Source of the DNA: Candidatus Eisenbacteria bacterium
GTDB lineage: Bacteria > Eisenbacteria > RBG-16-71-46 > SZUA-252
Reading direction: 5' to 3'
Assembly: GCA_005893305.1 (NCBI GenBank)
Contig: VBOZ01000013.1
Coordinates: 1 to 53,998 of the forward strand
Length of the DNA stretch: 53,998 nt
Every line of letters starts with the position of its first letter. The first letter of the stretch is position 1. Positions 8,265 through 19,002 of the stretch are shown here, one piece after another. Below the pieces are notes generated by a model that worked only from the letters and a program-made list of their open reading frames with translations, searched no databases and was not told the DNA's origin. The translations under genes were made by a program, and so were the position numbers.

Positions 8265-9148
8265 GCGCGGGGGTCCGGCGCGGGAAGCTGGCCGATGAGC
8301 TTGGTGACGAGGCGCGTGAGGACCGGCTCCGCCTTCGCGGCGTTGGCCAGAATTCTCGGGATGTCGACCGCCTCGAGGGCGTCCGGGAGACAGAGATCGG
8401 TCACCACGGCGAAGGCGACAAGGCGCAGTCCGCCGTGGACGGCCACGATCGCTTCCGGTATCAGGGACATGCTCACGAGGTCGGCGCCCGCCCACCTGAG
8501 GAAGCGGTACTCGGCGCGGGTCTCGAGATTCGGCCCGGCCACGCCGGCGAGGACGCCCTCGCGCAGCCGGATCCGCTCCGCCAGCGCCACGTCGCGGGCC
8601 AGCGCGATGAGGGAGCGGTCGTACGGCTCCGACATGTCCGGGAACCGGGGTCCGAGCGAATCTTCATTCGGTCCGATGAGCGGGTTGTCGCCCATCAGAT
8701 TGATATGGTCGACGACGACCGCGATGTCGCCGGCTTCGTAGAGAGGGTTCATCCCTCCCGCCGCGTTCGTCACGATCAGGGTGTGGATGCCGAGCGCCTT
8801 GAGAACGCGGACCGGAAACGTCACCTGGCGCATGCTGTAGCCTTCGTAGTAGTGCACGCGGCCGCTCATGATGGCCGCGGCCCTCCCGCCGAGGCTGCCT
8901 ATGACCAGGTTCCCGGCGTGGCTCTCGACGGACGTGCGCGGGAAGTGCGGGATCAGATCGTAGGGGATGACGGTCGGCTTCTTCGTGGCCGATGCGAACT
9001 CGCCCAGTCCCGTGCCCAGGATGATTCCGACCTCGGGCTTGACCGATGTGCGGCCCGCGATGAACGCCCTCGCCTCCTCGATCGTGCGGAGGAGATCCGA
9101 TGACGAGGCCGTGCCGTCTTTCACGCCTGCGCTTCCAACCTTTGCCAC
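8261..9148 (-). CDS. punA: purine nucleoside phosphorylase (PNP-I, trimeric type)
   Basis: 295 residues. It splits purine nucleosides with phosphate to a base and ribose-1-phosphate in the cytosol. Family motifs are visible: GIILGTGLGEFA, a phosphate site HYYEGYSMRQVTFPVRVLKALG, TNAAGGMNPLYEAGDIAVVVDHINLMGDNPLIGPN, and GPNLETRAEYRFLRWAGADLVSMSLIPEAIVAVHGGLRL. It is of the mammalian/Bacillus PunA type rather than the hexameric DeoD type. The start is GTG at 9148, 5 nt after a GGAGG-rich ribosome site; the frame overlaps the DUF167 gene by 28 nt. Confidence 0.94.
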   Translation of the reverse strand: MAKVGSAGVKDGTASSSDLLRTIEEARAFIAGRTSVKPEVGIILGTGLGEFASATKKPTVIPYDLIPHFPRTSVESHAGNLVIGSLGGRAAAIMSGRVHYYEGYSMRQVTFPVRVLKALGIHTLIVTNAAGGMNPLYEAGDIAVVVDHINLMGDNPLIGPNEDSLGPRFPDMSEPYDRSLIALARDVALAERIRLREGVLAGVAGPNLETRAEYRFLRWAGADLVSMSLIPEAIVAVHGGLRLVAFAVVTDLCLPDALEAVDIPRILANAAKAEPVLTRLVTKLIGQLPAPDPRA

Positions 9149-9387
9149 AGATCCTCCTCCCTGATTCCGTCCGCCTCGATCCATTTTCGGCGCGACGCGG
9201 CGCCGCCCACGATGCGGAGGGCCCCGGCCCTGAGGCCGAGCCGATCGCGAAGTAGCGCGAGCGTCGCCTCATTCGCGGCCCCGCGGTCCGGCGGGGCGGT
9301 CACCCGCACCCGGACGATTCCCTCCGCCCGCGACCCCGCGACCTGGTCCGCGCGTGCTCGAGGCGTGACGTGGACCTGAAATCTCAA
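9121..9387 (-). CDS. DUF167/YggU-family protein
   Basis: An 88-residue small alpha/beta protein of the conserved YggU (DUF167) family; its function is unknown. The pattern VHVTPRARADQVAG, VRVTAPPDRGAANEATLALL, then RIVGGAASRRKWIEADG matches the family along its full length. The best start is TTG at 9387. It lies between yggS (31-nt gap) and the nucleoside phosphorylase. A yggS-yggU pairing is common in bacteria, usually with yggT, which is absent here. Confidence 0.9.
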   Translation of the reverse strand: MRFQVHVTPRARADQVAGSRAEGIVRVRVTAPPDRGAANEATLALLRDRLGLRAGALRIVGGAASRRKWIEADGIREEDLWQRLEAQA

Positions 9388-9418
9388 GCCCGGCGCCCGT
9401 GTGCGCGCCGCGCCGCGC

Positions 9419-10108
9419 TCATGTGGGCCGCGTGCCCAGAAGCGCCGTCCCGATCCGCACGATCGTGGCGCCTTCCTCGATGGCGATCTCGAAATCGTCC
9501 GACATCCCCATCGAGAGCCCGGCCCCCTCTTCCAGGAGTCCCGCTCGCACGGCGCTCTCGCGCAGCTTCGCGAGGGCGCGGAACGCGGCCCTGGCTCCTT
9601 CGGCTCCGCCCGTGAGCGGCCCGATCGTCATGAGCCCCGCCGCGCGGAGGGGCGGGAGCTCCTTGAGCCGGCTCAACAGAGCGAGCGCGGCCGAGGGCGC
9701 GACCCCGAATTTCTCCACGTCGCCCGAGGTATTCACCTCGACGTAACAGGACGGCGATCTTCCCGCCGCGAGAGCGCGGCGCGCCAGATCCTCGGCCAGC
9801 GACGTCGAGTCCACCGAGTGGATCTCGTCGAAGATCTGGACCGCCCGCTTGACCTTGTTGCTTTGAAGATGCCCCACCAGGTGCCAGCGGATGCCCTCAC
9901 CGACTTCGGCGAGCTTCCCCTCCGCCTCCTGGATGCGGCTCTCTCCGAATTCCCGGAGGCCGAGCGCTTTCGCTTCGCGAATCGTCGCGGTCGGAACGCC
10001 CTTGGTGACGGCGAGAAGCCGTACGGATTGGGGAGACCGGCCCATCCGCTCGGCTGCGCGCGCGATCCGATCTCGAACCAGGTCCAGCCGGTCTGAAAGT
10101 GAGTTCAC
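9419..10108 (-). CDS. yggS: pyridoxal-phosphate homeostasis protein YggS/PLPBP
   Basis: 229 residues, full length. This cytosolic PLP-binding protein of the alanine-racemase-like fold keeps free PLP and amino-acid pools balanced, with no known catalysis. The PLP-lysine motif LLAVTKG, FGESRIQEAEGK, WHLVGHLQSNKVK, and the phosphate-binding end SMGMSDDFEIAIEEGATIVRIGTALLG are all intact. The start is GTG at 10108. It is the first gene of the operon, about 34 nt from the transcription start predicted by the promoter at 10149-10178. Confidence 0.95.
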   Translation of the reverse strand: MNSLSDRLDLVRDRIARAAERMGRSPQSVRLLAVTKGVPTATIREAKALGLREFGESRIQEAEGKLAEVGEGIRWHLVGHLQSNKVKRAVQIFDEIHSVDSTSLAEDLARRALAAGRSPSCYVEVNTSGDVEKFGVAPSAALALLSRLKELPPLRAAGLMTIGPLTGGAEGARAAFRALAKLRESAVRAGLLEEGAGLSMGMSDDFEIAIEEGATIVRIGTALLGTRPT

Positions 10109-10148
10109 GCTTGGCGTTCGGGAGCTAGGAAAAAATTAAGAGCCGGAC

Positions 10149-10178
10149 AGTATAGGCCCCGCGCGCGCCGTGGAACAA
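10149..10178 (-). promoter_or_regulatory. sigma-70-type promoter of the yggS-ileS-larE operon
   Basis: On the minus strand TTGTTC (10178-10173), an 18-nt GC-rich spacer and TATACT (10154-10149) precede yggS. The predicted start of transcription near 10142 leaves a short AT-rich leader. It is the only good promoter seen before the eleven tightly packed genes down to 652. Confidence 0.6.
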
Positions 10179-10212
10179 GCGGTTTTGGCCGCTCGCGGGC
10201 GTACGGGAGGGG

Positions 10213-10413
10213 TCAGGGCCGAGAGTCGCGGTATGGATCGTCGGTCAGGACGAGCGTCCCGTCGCAACCTTTCTTCCGGCATGGGATGGGCTCCGTGAAT
10301 TCGGCCGGGGAGGCCTCGGAGCGGGATGCCAGCAGGTGAACCAACGCCTGCACCTGCTGCGGCGTATACATGTAGCCGCAGACTTTGCAGCGATACCAAT
10401 GCTTCAGGTCCAT
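10213..10413 (-). CDS. small rubredoxin-like/zinc-ribbon protein
   Basis: 66 residues starting MDLKHWYRCKVCGYMY. The first knuckle CKVC and a later C-RKKG-C pair give four cysteines, and the aromatic-rich first knuckle resembles rubredoxin, but the second knuckle is not a standard CPxCG. It could bind zinc or iron. The ATG at 10413 is preceded by GGGAGAG; the longer reading frame upstream adds a low-complexity tail that looks untranslated. It is divergent from the gene at 10594. Function unknown. Confidence 0.65.
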   Translation of the reverse strand: MDLKHWYRCKVCGYMYTPQQVQALVHLLASRSEASPAEFTEPIPCRKKGCDGTLVLTDDPYRDSRP

Positions 10414-10593
10414 GGGGCTCTCCCATTGTGTCGAGGAGAGCTCCCCCAGGCGGGAGTTATGGAGAGGCAGATTGTTCGGTGACTCTACGTCTCGACGCGG
10501 GCGAACGCGCCGGCCCCCGGACGGGAGCAACTAGAAGGTAGGACGCACGAACGCGGGATGCAAGGGGGAATTTGCCGTGATACGCTCCCCCAC

Positions 10594-10947
10594 ATGGCTA
10601 AGACACTTCTGCAGTTTGCGCTCGTTGTCGGCACGTTCCTGATCCTGGCCCGCGTCGTTCCCGGCTTCGAGGTGCGCGACTGGGGTGCGGCGGTCATCGC
10701 GGCCCTCCTGTTCGGGTTCGTGAATGCGACCCTGGGGCTCATTCTCCGGATCCTGACGTTCCCTTTGATCCTCCTTACCCTGGGCCTCTTCTCCTTTGTG
10801 GTGAACGCTCTGATGCTCAAGTTCGTCGCGATCTTGGTGCCGGGCTTCACCATCATCGGCTTCTGGCCCGCGCTCCTCGCGGCGCTGGTCCTCTCCGCGG
10901 TCAATATGCTCTTCAAGGCCGCGACCGCGGAGCGCGAGGAGCCGTAG
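10594..10947 (+). CDS. four-helix membrane protein of the phage-holin IV (YvlD-like) family
   Basis: 117 residues with four hydrophobic segments. The pattern FLILARVVPGFEVRDWGAAVIAALLFGFVNATLGLILRILTFPLILLTLGLFSFVVNALML is typical of the holin superfamily IV/YvlD family of chromosomal membrane proteins, where lysis activity is not expected. The ATG at 10594 gives the family length; an earlier in-frame ATG (10558) would only add a short polar extension. The next gene begins 40 nt downstream. Confidence 0.85.
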   Translation: MAKTLLQFALVVGTFLILARVVPGFEVRDWGAAVIAALLFGFVNATLGLILRILTFPLILLTLGLFSFVVNALMLKFVAILVPGFTIIGFWPALLAALVLSAVNMLFKAATAEREEP

Positions 10948-10987
10948 CCGGCCCGTCGCCCGCTCCTCCGCGCAGAACGATCGCTCC

Positions 10988-12202
10988 ATGCTCTCGAGCC
11001 GGGTCCCGCGCGACTACACGCCGAACCCGCTCGCGGTCCTTCTGCAAGAAAAGCGCGCGGCCGGGCGACCGATCCTCGACCTCACCGTGACCAACCCGAC
11101 GTCGGTCGGGCTCCCGACCTTGAGCGTGCGGGCGCTCGCGGCGATCGCCGATCCGGAGGGCGCGAGGTACGAGCCGGATCCCCGCGGACGGCGCGAAGCC
11201 CGCGAGGCGATCGCCGCCTACTACGCCGCGCGGGGCACGCCCGCCGGCGGGATCGATCCGGCCAGGATCTTCCTCACCGCGAGCACCAGCGAAGCCTACG
11301 CGCATCTCTTTCGACTCCTCTGCGATCCCGAGGACGAGGTCCTCGTGCCGAGACCGAGCTATCCCCTCCTCGCTCCGCTCGCGCGGCTCGAGGGAACGCA
11401 CCTACGGCAATACCGCCTTGCGTACGACGGGCGATGGGCGCTCGACCTCGACTCGCTCGAGGCGGCGATCGGACCCAAAACGCGGGCGGTCGTCCTGATC
11501 GAGCCGAACAACCCGACCGGGTCGTGCCTCTCGCCCACGGAACGGGCGGCCGTGGAGTCAATCTGCGCCGAGCGGGGTATCACGATCATCTCGGATGAGG
11601 TGTTCGGGGATTTTCCCTGGCCCCCACGCCCGGAAGTCCTTCCAAGCTGGAGCGATGAGCGGCGCGTGGCGACCTTCGTCTTGGGCGGAATTTCGAAGCT
11701 CTGCGGGCTTCCGCAGATGAAGCTCGGCTGGATCGCCGCGTCCGGTCCGGAGGGGGCCATGCGGGATGCCCTCAGTGGGCTCGAGTGGATCGCCGACCTC
11801 TTTCTGTCGGTAGGGACCCCGGTGCAAGTCGCGCTGCCGAGACTCCTCGAGGAACGCGCGGGATTCCAGTCGGCGGTCCGGGAACGGATCGACGCGAACC
11901 TCACGATCCTTCGAGGACCCGCGGGGAAGCGCGGCGCGCGATCGCCCGCCGAGGACGATGATCCGCCGTTCTTACTCCTCGAAGGAGAGGGCGGGTGGAG
12001 CGCGGTGCTTCGCTTCATGCGGCCCGCGGCCGCCGCGGGGTCGGAGAGCGTCGCCGAGTGGGCGCTCCGGAGCCGGGACGTGCTGCTCCATCCCGGTCAC
12101 TTTTACGATCTGCCTGGAGAGGACGACGTGGTCGTAAGCCTCCTCACCCCGCCGGCCCAGATGGCAGAAGCGGCGCTCCGGATTCGAGATGGCTGGAGGT
12201 AG
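10988..12202 (+). CDS. PLP-dependent aminotransferase, class I/II
   Basis: 404 residues, fold-type I aminotransferase. Substrate-region motif LTVTNPTSVGLP, the NNPTGSCLSP box, ISDEVFGDFPW with the PLP-ring Asp, and GGISKLCGLPQMKLGW with the Schiff-base Lys are present. The arginine that binds the substrate carboxylate is expected near the C-terminus (MRPAAA region) but is not clear. Its closest likely relatives are aspartate/alanine-type aminotransferases. The substrate cannot be named. Confidence 0.88.
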   Translation: MLSSRVPRDYTPNPLAVLLQEKRAAGRPILDLTVTNPTSVGLPTLSVRALAAIADPEGARYEPDPRGRREAREAIAAYYAARGTPAGGIDPARIFLTASTSEAYAHLFRLLCDPEDEVLVPRPSYPLLAPLARLEGTHLRQYRLAYDGRWALDLDSLEAAIGPKTRAVVLIEPNNPTGSCLSPTERAAVESICAERGITIISDEVFGDFPWPPRPEVLPSWSDERRVATFVLGGISKLCGLPQMKLGWIAASGPEGAMRDALSGLEWIADLFLSVGTPVQVALPRLLEERAGFQSAVRERIDANLTILRGPAGKRGARSPAEDDDPPFLLLEGEGGWSAVLRFMRPAAAAGSESVAEWALRSRDVLLHPGHFYDLPGEDDVVVSLLTPPAQMAEAALRIRDGWR

Positions 12203-12281
12203 ACCCAGGCGGTAGAATCGACAGGAATCATTCCGGTTCCTTCTCGGGGACCGGACCCATCGACCCCGTGGAGACCACCCG

Positions 12282-13163
12282 ATGCGCATCGCCCGCAGTG
12301 CCTTCATCTTCTGCTGTTCGTTGCTCTTGACGTCGACGATGGCGTCGCCCGTTTTGGCGGGCCCAGCTCCGGCGAGCCCCGCGCCGAAATCGAGCCCCGC
12401 ACCGAAGTCGAACCCTGCTCCGATGTCGAAGCGACCCGCTCTCAACGACAATCCCCAGATCCGGCGAAACGACATCGACTCAACCATAGCCTGGACCCAG
12501 GCAGCGAAGGAATCGCAGGACCAGGTGAGGAGGGTGCTTGTCAAGGTGCTCCAGGGAACGCCGAAGCCCACCACGCCCTACGAGCTTTCGGCGGACGAGG
12601 CGGTCTCGGACGACGTCGGCGCCAAGGCCGGCATGGTCAAAGGCACCCAGCGCTGGGTGCCGATCGCGGCTCGGGCCGATCGGGAGTACCAGGTGGTCGG
12701 AGACGAAACGGACGAATCGTCGGTCGAAACGTCGGACGAAGTCGTCTCCAGGGTTTTCGAGATTCAGGTCGCGCTGAACGGCACACTCGGGCTCACGACG
12801 GGTCTCGCCACCAAGAGCGACAAGCCCCACATCGTCGAGCTCCAGGGCGCGATGGGCGTGGAGCAGTCCGCGATCCCCGTCGTGGATTCCACCAAGATCG
12901 ATTCCGGCGATACCGGCCGCGCTCCCGAGCAGCCGATGACGCTCCTCCGGATCTACGTCGTCGATCCAGATCTCGAGACCCAGGTCCGCAAGCTTCACAA
13001 GGAGACGGGTGCCTTCCCGGGATTCGGTCCCACGCAGGTGCTCGCGGATCATCCCGACGAGCTCCGCGCGATCGTCATCTCGTATTACGGTCCGAAGAAC
13101 GACGTGGAAGCGCTCGCGCGAAAGATCGACGTGGCGGCGCTCCGGAGGCTCTTGCCGAGCTGA
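12282..13163 (+). CDS. secreted protein with Ala/Pro-rich linker, unrecognised
   Basis: 293 residues. A Sec signal peptide (residues 1 to about 26, ending VLAG) is followed by a short low-complexity tether with the repeating unit SPAPKSxPAP, then a mixed alpha/beta region from about residue 50 that matches no family I know. The C-terminal 80 residues (RIYVVDPDLETQVRKLHKETGAFPGFGPTQVL onward) look globular. There are only two cysteines, both in the signal peptide. It precedes a DUF1326 gene on the same strand, with a 209-nt gap that holds no other gene. Function unknown. Confidence 0.65.
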   Translation: MRIARSAFIFCCSLLLTSTMASPVLAGPAPASPAPKSSPAPKSNPAPMSKRPALNDNPQIRRNDIDSTIAWTQAAKESQDQVRRVLVKVLQGTPKPTTPYELSADEAVSDDVGAKAGMVKGTQRWVPIAARADREYQVVGDETDESSVETSDEVVSRVFEIQVALNGTLGLTTGLATKSDKPHIVELQGAMGVEQSAIPVVDSTKIDSGDTGRAPEQPMTLLRIYVVDPDLETQVRKLHKETGAFPGFGPTQVLADHPDELRAIVISYYGPKNDVEALARKIDVAALRRLLPS

Positions 13164-13372
13164 GGACTCGGGGGCGTACACCAGCTGTATCGCGTTGCAT
13201 TGCTTCGGGTTCGGCCGGAGACGTCAACGCCCCCTTCACGGGCGGGAGAAAAAGTAGTACAAACGTCGCGTGGCCGGGACGCGCACGCCGGCCTGATTTC
13301 TATTCGTAGCCGTCTCCGGGCTCGCCGCGGCGGCCCACGCCGGATCTCACCACTTCATTCAAGGGGGTCAGA

Positions 13373-14107
13373 ATGAAATTTCGCTCGATCATTATCGGCA
13401 TTGGATTCCTGAGCGTATGTACCTGGGCCGCTCTGGCCGCCGACGCCAAGAAGCCAAGCGACGACTGGTCGATGAACGCGACGATCATCGAGGCGTGCTC
13501 CTGCCCGATGTTCTGTCAGTGCTACTTCGACACGAAGCCGGCGGCCCACGGAATGGCGATGGAAGGCCACGAAGCCGAGCACTACTGCAAATTCAACAAC
13601 GCGTTCCAGGTGAACAAGGGCAACTACGGCGCGACGAAGCTCGACGGAGCGAAATTCTGGATCGGCGGAGACCTGGGCGGCGACTTCTCGACTGGCGAGA
13701 TGAACTGGGCCGTCCTCCATTTCGATCCGTCCGTGACCAAGGAGCAGCGCGACGGGATCGCGGAGATCGTGGGCCACGTCTATCCCGTGAAGTGGAAGGC
13801 CTTCGCCGTCGGCGCGGATGCTCCGATGGACTGGAGCTACACGAAGGACTCCGCCACCGCCAAGCTGGACGGCGGGAAGATGGGCGAAGTGATCCTCCAT
13901 CGGAACCAGGGCATGACCTCCGAGCCGATCGTCATCCAGAACCTCAAGTACTGGGGTGCGCCGCGGAACACCGGCTTCAAGCTCATGCAGAACGAGGTGG
14001 AAGCCTACCGGACGGGCGACAAGCCGTTCGAGTACAAGGGGACGAACGGCTTCATGATCACATTCGACATCAACGCGAAGGATATGGCCGCGAAGCCGAA
14101 GGGCTGA
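13373..14107 (+). CDS. DUF1326-domain exported protein
   Basis: 244 residues. A cleavable signal peptide (about 1-22) is followed by DUF1326, recognised by EACSCPMFCQCYF near its start and by the FxxGxDxGxFSTGEMNWAVLHFD-like central pattern. Three Cys in CSCPMFCQC suggest a metal or redox site, but the family function is unknown. The ATG is preceded by AAGGGGGTC. A DinB-family gene follows 26 nt later, so the two are probably cotranscribed. Confidence 0.85.
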   Translation: MKFRSIIIGIGFLSVCTWAALAADAKKPSDDWSMNATIIEACSCPMFCQCYFDTKPAAHGMAMEGHEAEHYCKFNNAFQVNKGNYGATKLDGAKFWIGGDLGGDFSTGEMNWAVLHFDPSVTKEQRDGIAEIVGHVYPVKWKAFAVGADAPMDWSYTKDSATAKLDGGKMGEVILHRNQGMTSEPIVIQNLKYWGAPRNTGFKLMQNEVEAYRTGDKPFEYKGTNGFMITFDINAKDMAAKPKG

Positions 14108-14133
14108 GCGTCGAGCCGGAAAGGGCACTCACG

Positions 14134-14655
14134 ATGAACAAGGCGGCACTGGACGCATACTGGGATCACTTCCGGACGATCAACGGGATCACGATGCGCG
14201 CGATCGCCGCGTTCCCGAAGGACAAGATCGACAGCCGGCCCTGCAAGGACATGCGGACGCCGAAGGAGCTGATCTCGCACATGTACAATTCCATGCGCGC
14301 CATCGCGGACGGAGCGGCCAAGGGAGAGATCGAGCTCTCGGAGGAGCTGGACGCGAAGGCGGCGGCGAAGCTGAAGACCCACGACGACCTGACCCAATTC
14401 GCCACCGACTCCTGGAAGGCGGCGGACAAGTCGATCCAATCGCTGAGCGACGCGCAGATCTCGGGGCTCGTGAAAACCCCCTGGGGCGTTTCCTTCCCCG
14501 GCTTCGTCTGCGCGAACATCATCAACGATGAGCATCTCCACCACCGGGGCCAGCTCTACGCCTATCTGCGCCAGGTGGGCGTGGCTCCGCCCATGATGTG
14601 GGATTTCGAGAACAACGCCCCGGAGTTCCAGCCGAAGCAGGCCCAAAAGGTCTGA
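14134..14655 (+). CDS. DinB-family metal-binding protein
   Basis: 173 residues, four-helix DinB fold. The metal-ligand histidines fit SHMYNSM (first His), and DEHLHHRGQLYAYLRQVG (second and third His) near the C-terminus, the classical DinB/YfiT pattern. Such proteins include thiol transferases that use bacillithiol or mycothiol, and many have no known role. It ends with QKV, as does the other DinB protein in the window (48896-49399). Confidence 0.85.
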   Translation: MNKAALDAYWDHFRTINGITMRAIAAFPKDKIDSRPCKDMRTPKELISHMYNSMRAIADGAAKGEIELSEELDAKAAAKLKTHDDLTQFATDSWKAADKSIQSLSDAQISGLVKTPWGVSFPGFVCANIINDEHLHHRGQLYAYLRQVGVAPPMMWDFENNAPEFQPKQAQKV

Positions 14656-14668
14656 GCCGGCCGCGGGC

Positions 14669-15910
14669 GTGACGACAGGGCCCGATCAGGGCCTGAATCA
14701 AGCGATGGGGCGGGGACCCAAGGTGCCCGCCCCATTCGCGTTCCTCTGGGCGGCACAATTCCTCTCGCAATTCGGCGATTCGCTCTTCCAGATCGCGTTC
14801 GTCTGGCTGATTCTCGACATGACCGGGTCGAAGTCGACGACCGGCCTGGCCGCCACGATCTCCTACCTCCCCGCCCTTCTCTTCGGCCTGGCCGCCGGAC
14901 TCCTCGTCGACCGATGGAACCGTCGGCTGGTCATGGCCGGAGCCGACGCGGGCCGCGCGCTCCTCCTGGCGCTGGGCGGCATCCTCCTATGGCGGGGGAC
15001 TCTCACGCCCGCGGCCCTCACCGCGATCGCGTTCGGGATGGCGACGTCGGCGGTCCTCTTCAACCCGGCGCGCGACTCCCTGTTGCCGGAGATCGTGCCG
15101 ACCGCCGCGCTCACCAGGGCGAATGCCTGGGTTCAGTCGTCGCAGCAGGCGGCGTTTCTCTTCGGGCCCCTCGCCGCCGGGGTGCTGATCCAGCGGGCCG
15201 GCGTCAAGTCCACGTTCCCGGCGGGGATGCTGCTCTTCGCGGGCTCCTTTCTCTTCCTGCTCGCGATCAAGCGAGTGGGTCGGGCTCACCGCGCGGGGCG
15301 CGAGTCGCTCGCGATCGGCGAGGACTTCCGCCGCGGGCTCCGGGCGATCGCCTCGGATGGGACGCTCGTGCTTCTCTTGGCCCTGACGGCGCTCGACAAC
15401 ATGTTCATCATGGGGCCCGCGATCCTCGGCAACGTGGTCATCGTGCGCGACACACTTCACGGGAGCGCGTCCGATTACGCCCTGGTCGAGGCGATCTACG
15501 GCGCGGGGATGATCACTGGGAGCGTCCTCGTCGCCAGGATCGGGAGCCGGGTCCCGAGCGGGTGGCTCGTCCTGATCGGGGTGACGCTCGACGGCATCAC
15601 CTACGTCCCATTGCTCTGGTGTCGCACGCTGCCCTTTCTTCTGATCGTCTCCCTGTTCCACTCGATGGTGATCCCGTCGATCACGGTCCCGCGCGCCACG
15701 ATCTTGCAACGGATCGTCCCGCCCGCTCTGGTCGGCCGGGTCTTCGCCCTCCAGAACGTCGTCGTGGTGGGCGTGACGGCGCTCTCCTTCGGCGTGGCCG
15801 GGCTGCTTCTCGAGATCCTGAGCGCGCCGGCGCTCTTCGCCATCGGCGGCGCGCTGGGCGCGGCGACGGGATTGGTCGGCGCACTTTCTCCCCGGCTCCG
15901 CCGCCTCTAA
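14669..15910 (+). CDS. MFS transporter
   Basis: 413 residues with about 12 membrane helices. The Major Facilitator signature between helices 2 and 3, GLLVDRWNRRLVMAGADAGRA, is clear. The start WAAQFLSQFGDSLFQIAFVWLILDMTGS matches the MFS_3/EntS-like exporter group. The start is GTG (14669) or ATG (14705); both fit. It is 13 nt after the DinB gene, so it may share a transcript with it. The substrate is unknown. Confidence 0.87.
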   Translation: MTTGPDQGLNQAMGRGPKVPAPFAFLWAAQFLSQFGDSLFQIAFVWLILDMTGSKSTTGLAATISYLPALLFGLAAGLLVDRWNRRLVMAGADAGRALLLALGGILLWRGTLTPAALTAIAFGMATSAVLFNPARDSLLPEIVPTAALTRANAWVQSSQQAAFLFGPLAAGVLIQRAGVKSTFPAGMLLFAGSFLFLLAIKRVGRAHRAGRESLAIGEDFRRGLRAIASDGTLVLLLALTALDNMFIMGPAILGNVVIVRDTLHGSASDYALVEAIYGAGMITGSVLVARIGSRVPSGWLVLIGVTLDGITYVPLLWCRTLPFLLIVSLFHSMVIPSITVPRATILQRIVPPALVGRVFALQNVVVVGVTALSFGVAGLLLEILSAPALFAIGGALGAATGLVGALSPRLRRL

Positions 15911-15919
15911 GCTCCGCCG

Positions 15920-15949
15920 TTGACCGCGGGGTCCTCCCGCGCCTATTCT
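15920..15949 (+). promoter_or_regulatory. sigma-70-type promoter of the sigma-54 activator gene
   Basis: TTGACC (15920-15925), 18 nt, TATTCT (15944-15949), 38 nt before the ATG of the activator. The match is close to consensus. It suggests the activator itself is not under sigma-54 control. Confidence 0.6.
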
Positions 15950-15987
15950 TCTGCGTTCATTCCGCGAACTTCACCGGGAGGGATTTC

Positions 15988-17901
<1,914 letters not shown>

Positions 17902-17937
17902 CCGGCCGGCTAGCGGCGGCGCACCCCGCGAAGCGCG

Positions 17938-19002
17938 TCAGGTGTTTCGCACGTAATACTCGTACGCGACGGGGTCGTAGACGAGATCGAGCGTCGGCAC
18001 GAGCCGCACCTCCCCACCTCCGAACTTCCGCTTGAAGACGCTGATATCCGCCCAGGGGTGGTCGGGCTCCGCCTCCGGCGCGACGCCCCAGAAATCGTAC
18101 GACTCGTATCCCAGCGCCTTGGCCCGCCGCATGATCTCGAAGTGGAGCAGATAGGGGGCCATGAGGTTGCGGTGCGTCGCGAGCGATCCGCCGAAGAAGT
18201 AGGTCGCGCGCGGGCCGAAATAGACGACCAATGCCGCGGCGATGCGCTCTCCTCGATGCTCCGCAAAGAAGATCCCGCCGCGCTGCCGGTCGGTGAGCAG
18301 CTCGATCAGGCGCTCAAAGTAATCGTGGGGTTTCGCCCGGAGGCCTTGGCGGTCGGCCATGGCGTCGTAAATGCTCAGAAAATCCGCGAGGCCGTCCCAT
18401 GAGGTGTCCTCCACCACGCTGACGCCGTGGCGTCGCGCGACGCCGATGTTGTATCTCCCCTTCGGCTTCATCTGGGCCAGGATCGCCGCTTCCGGCGGGC
18501 GGAGGTCCACGCAGAGCGTATTTCGCGGCTCCATGTAGCGGTCCTGGAACGATCGGACTTGCTTGAAGCCCTTCATGAATTTCGGGAGGCGCTCCCAGCG
18601 GGGCTCGATCCGAAGGTGGCTCACGGGCAGCTCCTCCTGCTGGCGGCGCTGGTCGATCTCAGCGAGGGTGGCGCCCAGGACCTCCTCCGCGGCCCATTCG
18701 TCGCCGGGCAGCACCGGTCCCTCGGGGATGTAGTAGAAGCACTGCCCGGCCGGATACCGATAGGACATCACCAAGGCGCCGCCGACGATGAATCCGCGGT
18801 TCTTCAGCATGACGCCGAAGTGCCCATAGCCCGCGTCGACCCGGAAATCGGCCCACCACGAGGACTGCATGAACCCGGTCTCCGCGTTCGACTCGAGGAA
18901 CCTGTCCCATGCCAGCCATCGATCATCGGCCGCAGGCGGCTCCGGCGGCATCGACGGGGCCAGCGGGGCGGTGGAGGCGGATGTGAGCGGGGGGATCGAC
19001 AT
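17938..19002 (-). CDS. FemAB-family aminoacyltransferase (lipid II:glycine glycyltransferase-like)
   Basis: 354 residues with the double GNAT fold of FemABX proteins, which use aminoacyl-tRNA to attach amino acids to peptidoglycan precursors. Visible features are FMQSSWWADFRVDAGYG, NTLCVDLRPPEAAILAQMKPKGRYNIGVARRHGVSVVEDT (the hinge between the two halves), and YLLHFEIMRRAKALGYESYDFWG with a C-terminal VFKRKFGGGEVRLVP. Other FemAB-like proteins act on peptides or exopolysaccharide systems. The ATG overlaps the stop of the upstream gene (TGATG), placing it as the last gene of the peptide/export locus; a peptide substrate is therefore worth considering. No ABC or lipid II gene is near. Confidence 0.85.
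   Translation of the reverse strand: MSIPPLTSASTAPLAPSMPPEPPAADDRWLAWDRFLESNAETGFMQSSWWADFRVDAGYGHFGVMLKNRGFIVGGALVMSYRYPAGQCFYYIPEGPVLPGDEWAAEEVLGATLAEIDQRRQQEELPVSHLRIEPRWERLPKFMKGFKQVRSFQDRYMEPRNTLCVDLRPPEAAILAQMKPKGRYNIGVARRHGVSVVEDTSWDGLADFLSIYDAMADRQGLRAKPHDYFERLIELLTDRQRGGIFFAEHRGERIAAALVVYFGPRATYFFGGSLATHRNLMAPYLLHFEIMRRAKALGYESYDFWGVAPEAEPDHPWADISVFKRKFGGGEVRLVPTLDLVYDPVAYEYYVRNT

Noticed and set aside
10594-10947. phage holin / prophage remnant
   Set aside because: The protein is of the chromosomal holin-IV/YvlD membrane family and no other phage gene is nearby.
14914-15987. plus-strand frame joining the MFS region to the sigma-54 activator
   Set aside because: It overlaps the complete MFS gene in another frame. 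The activator starts at 15988 after a clear ribosome site.
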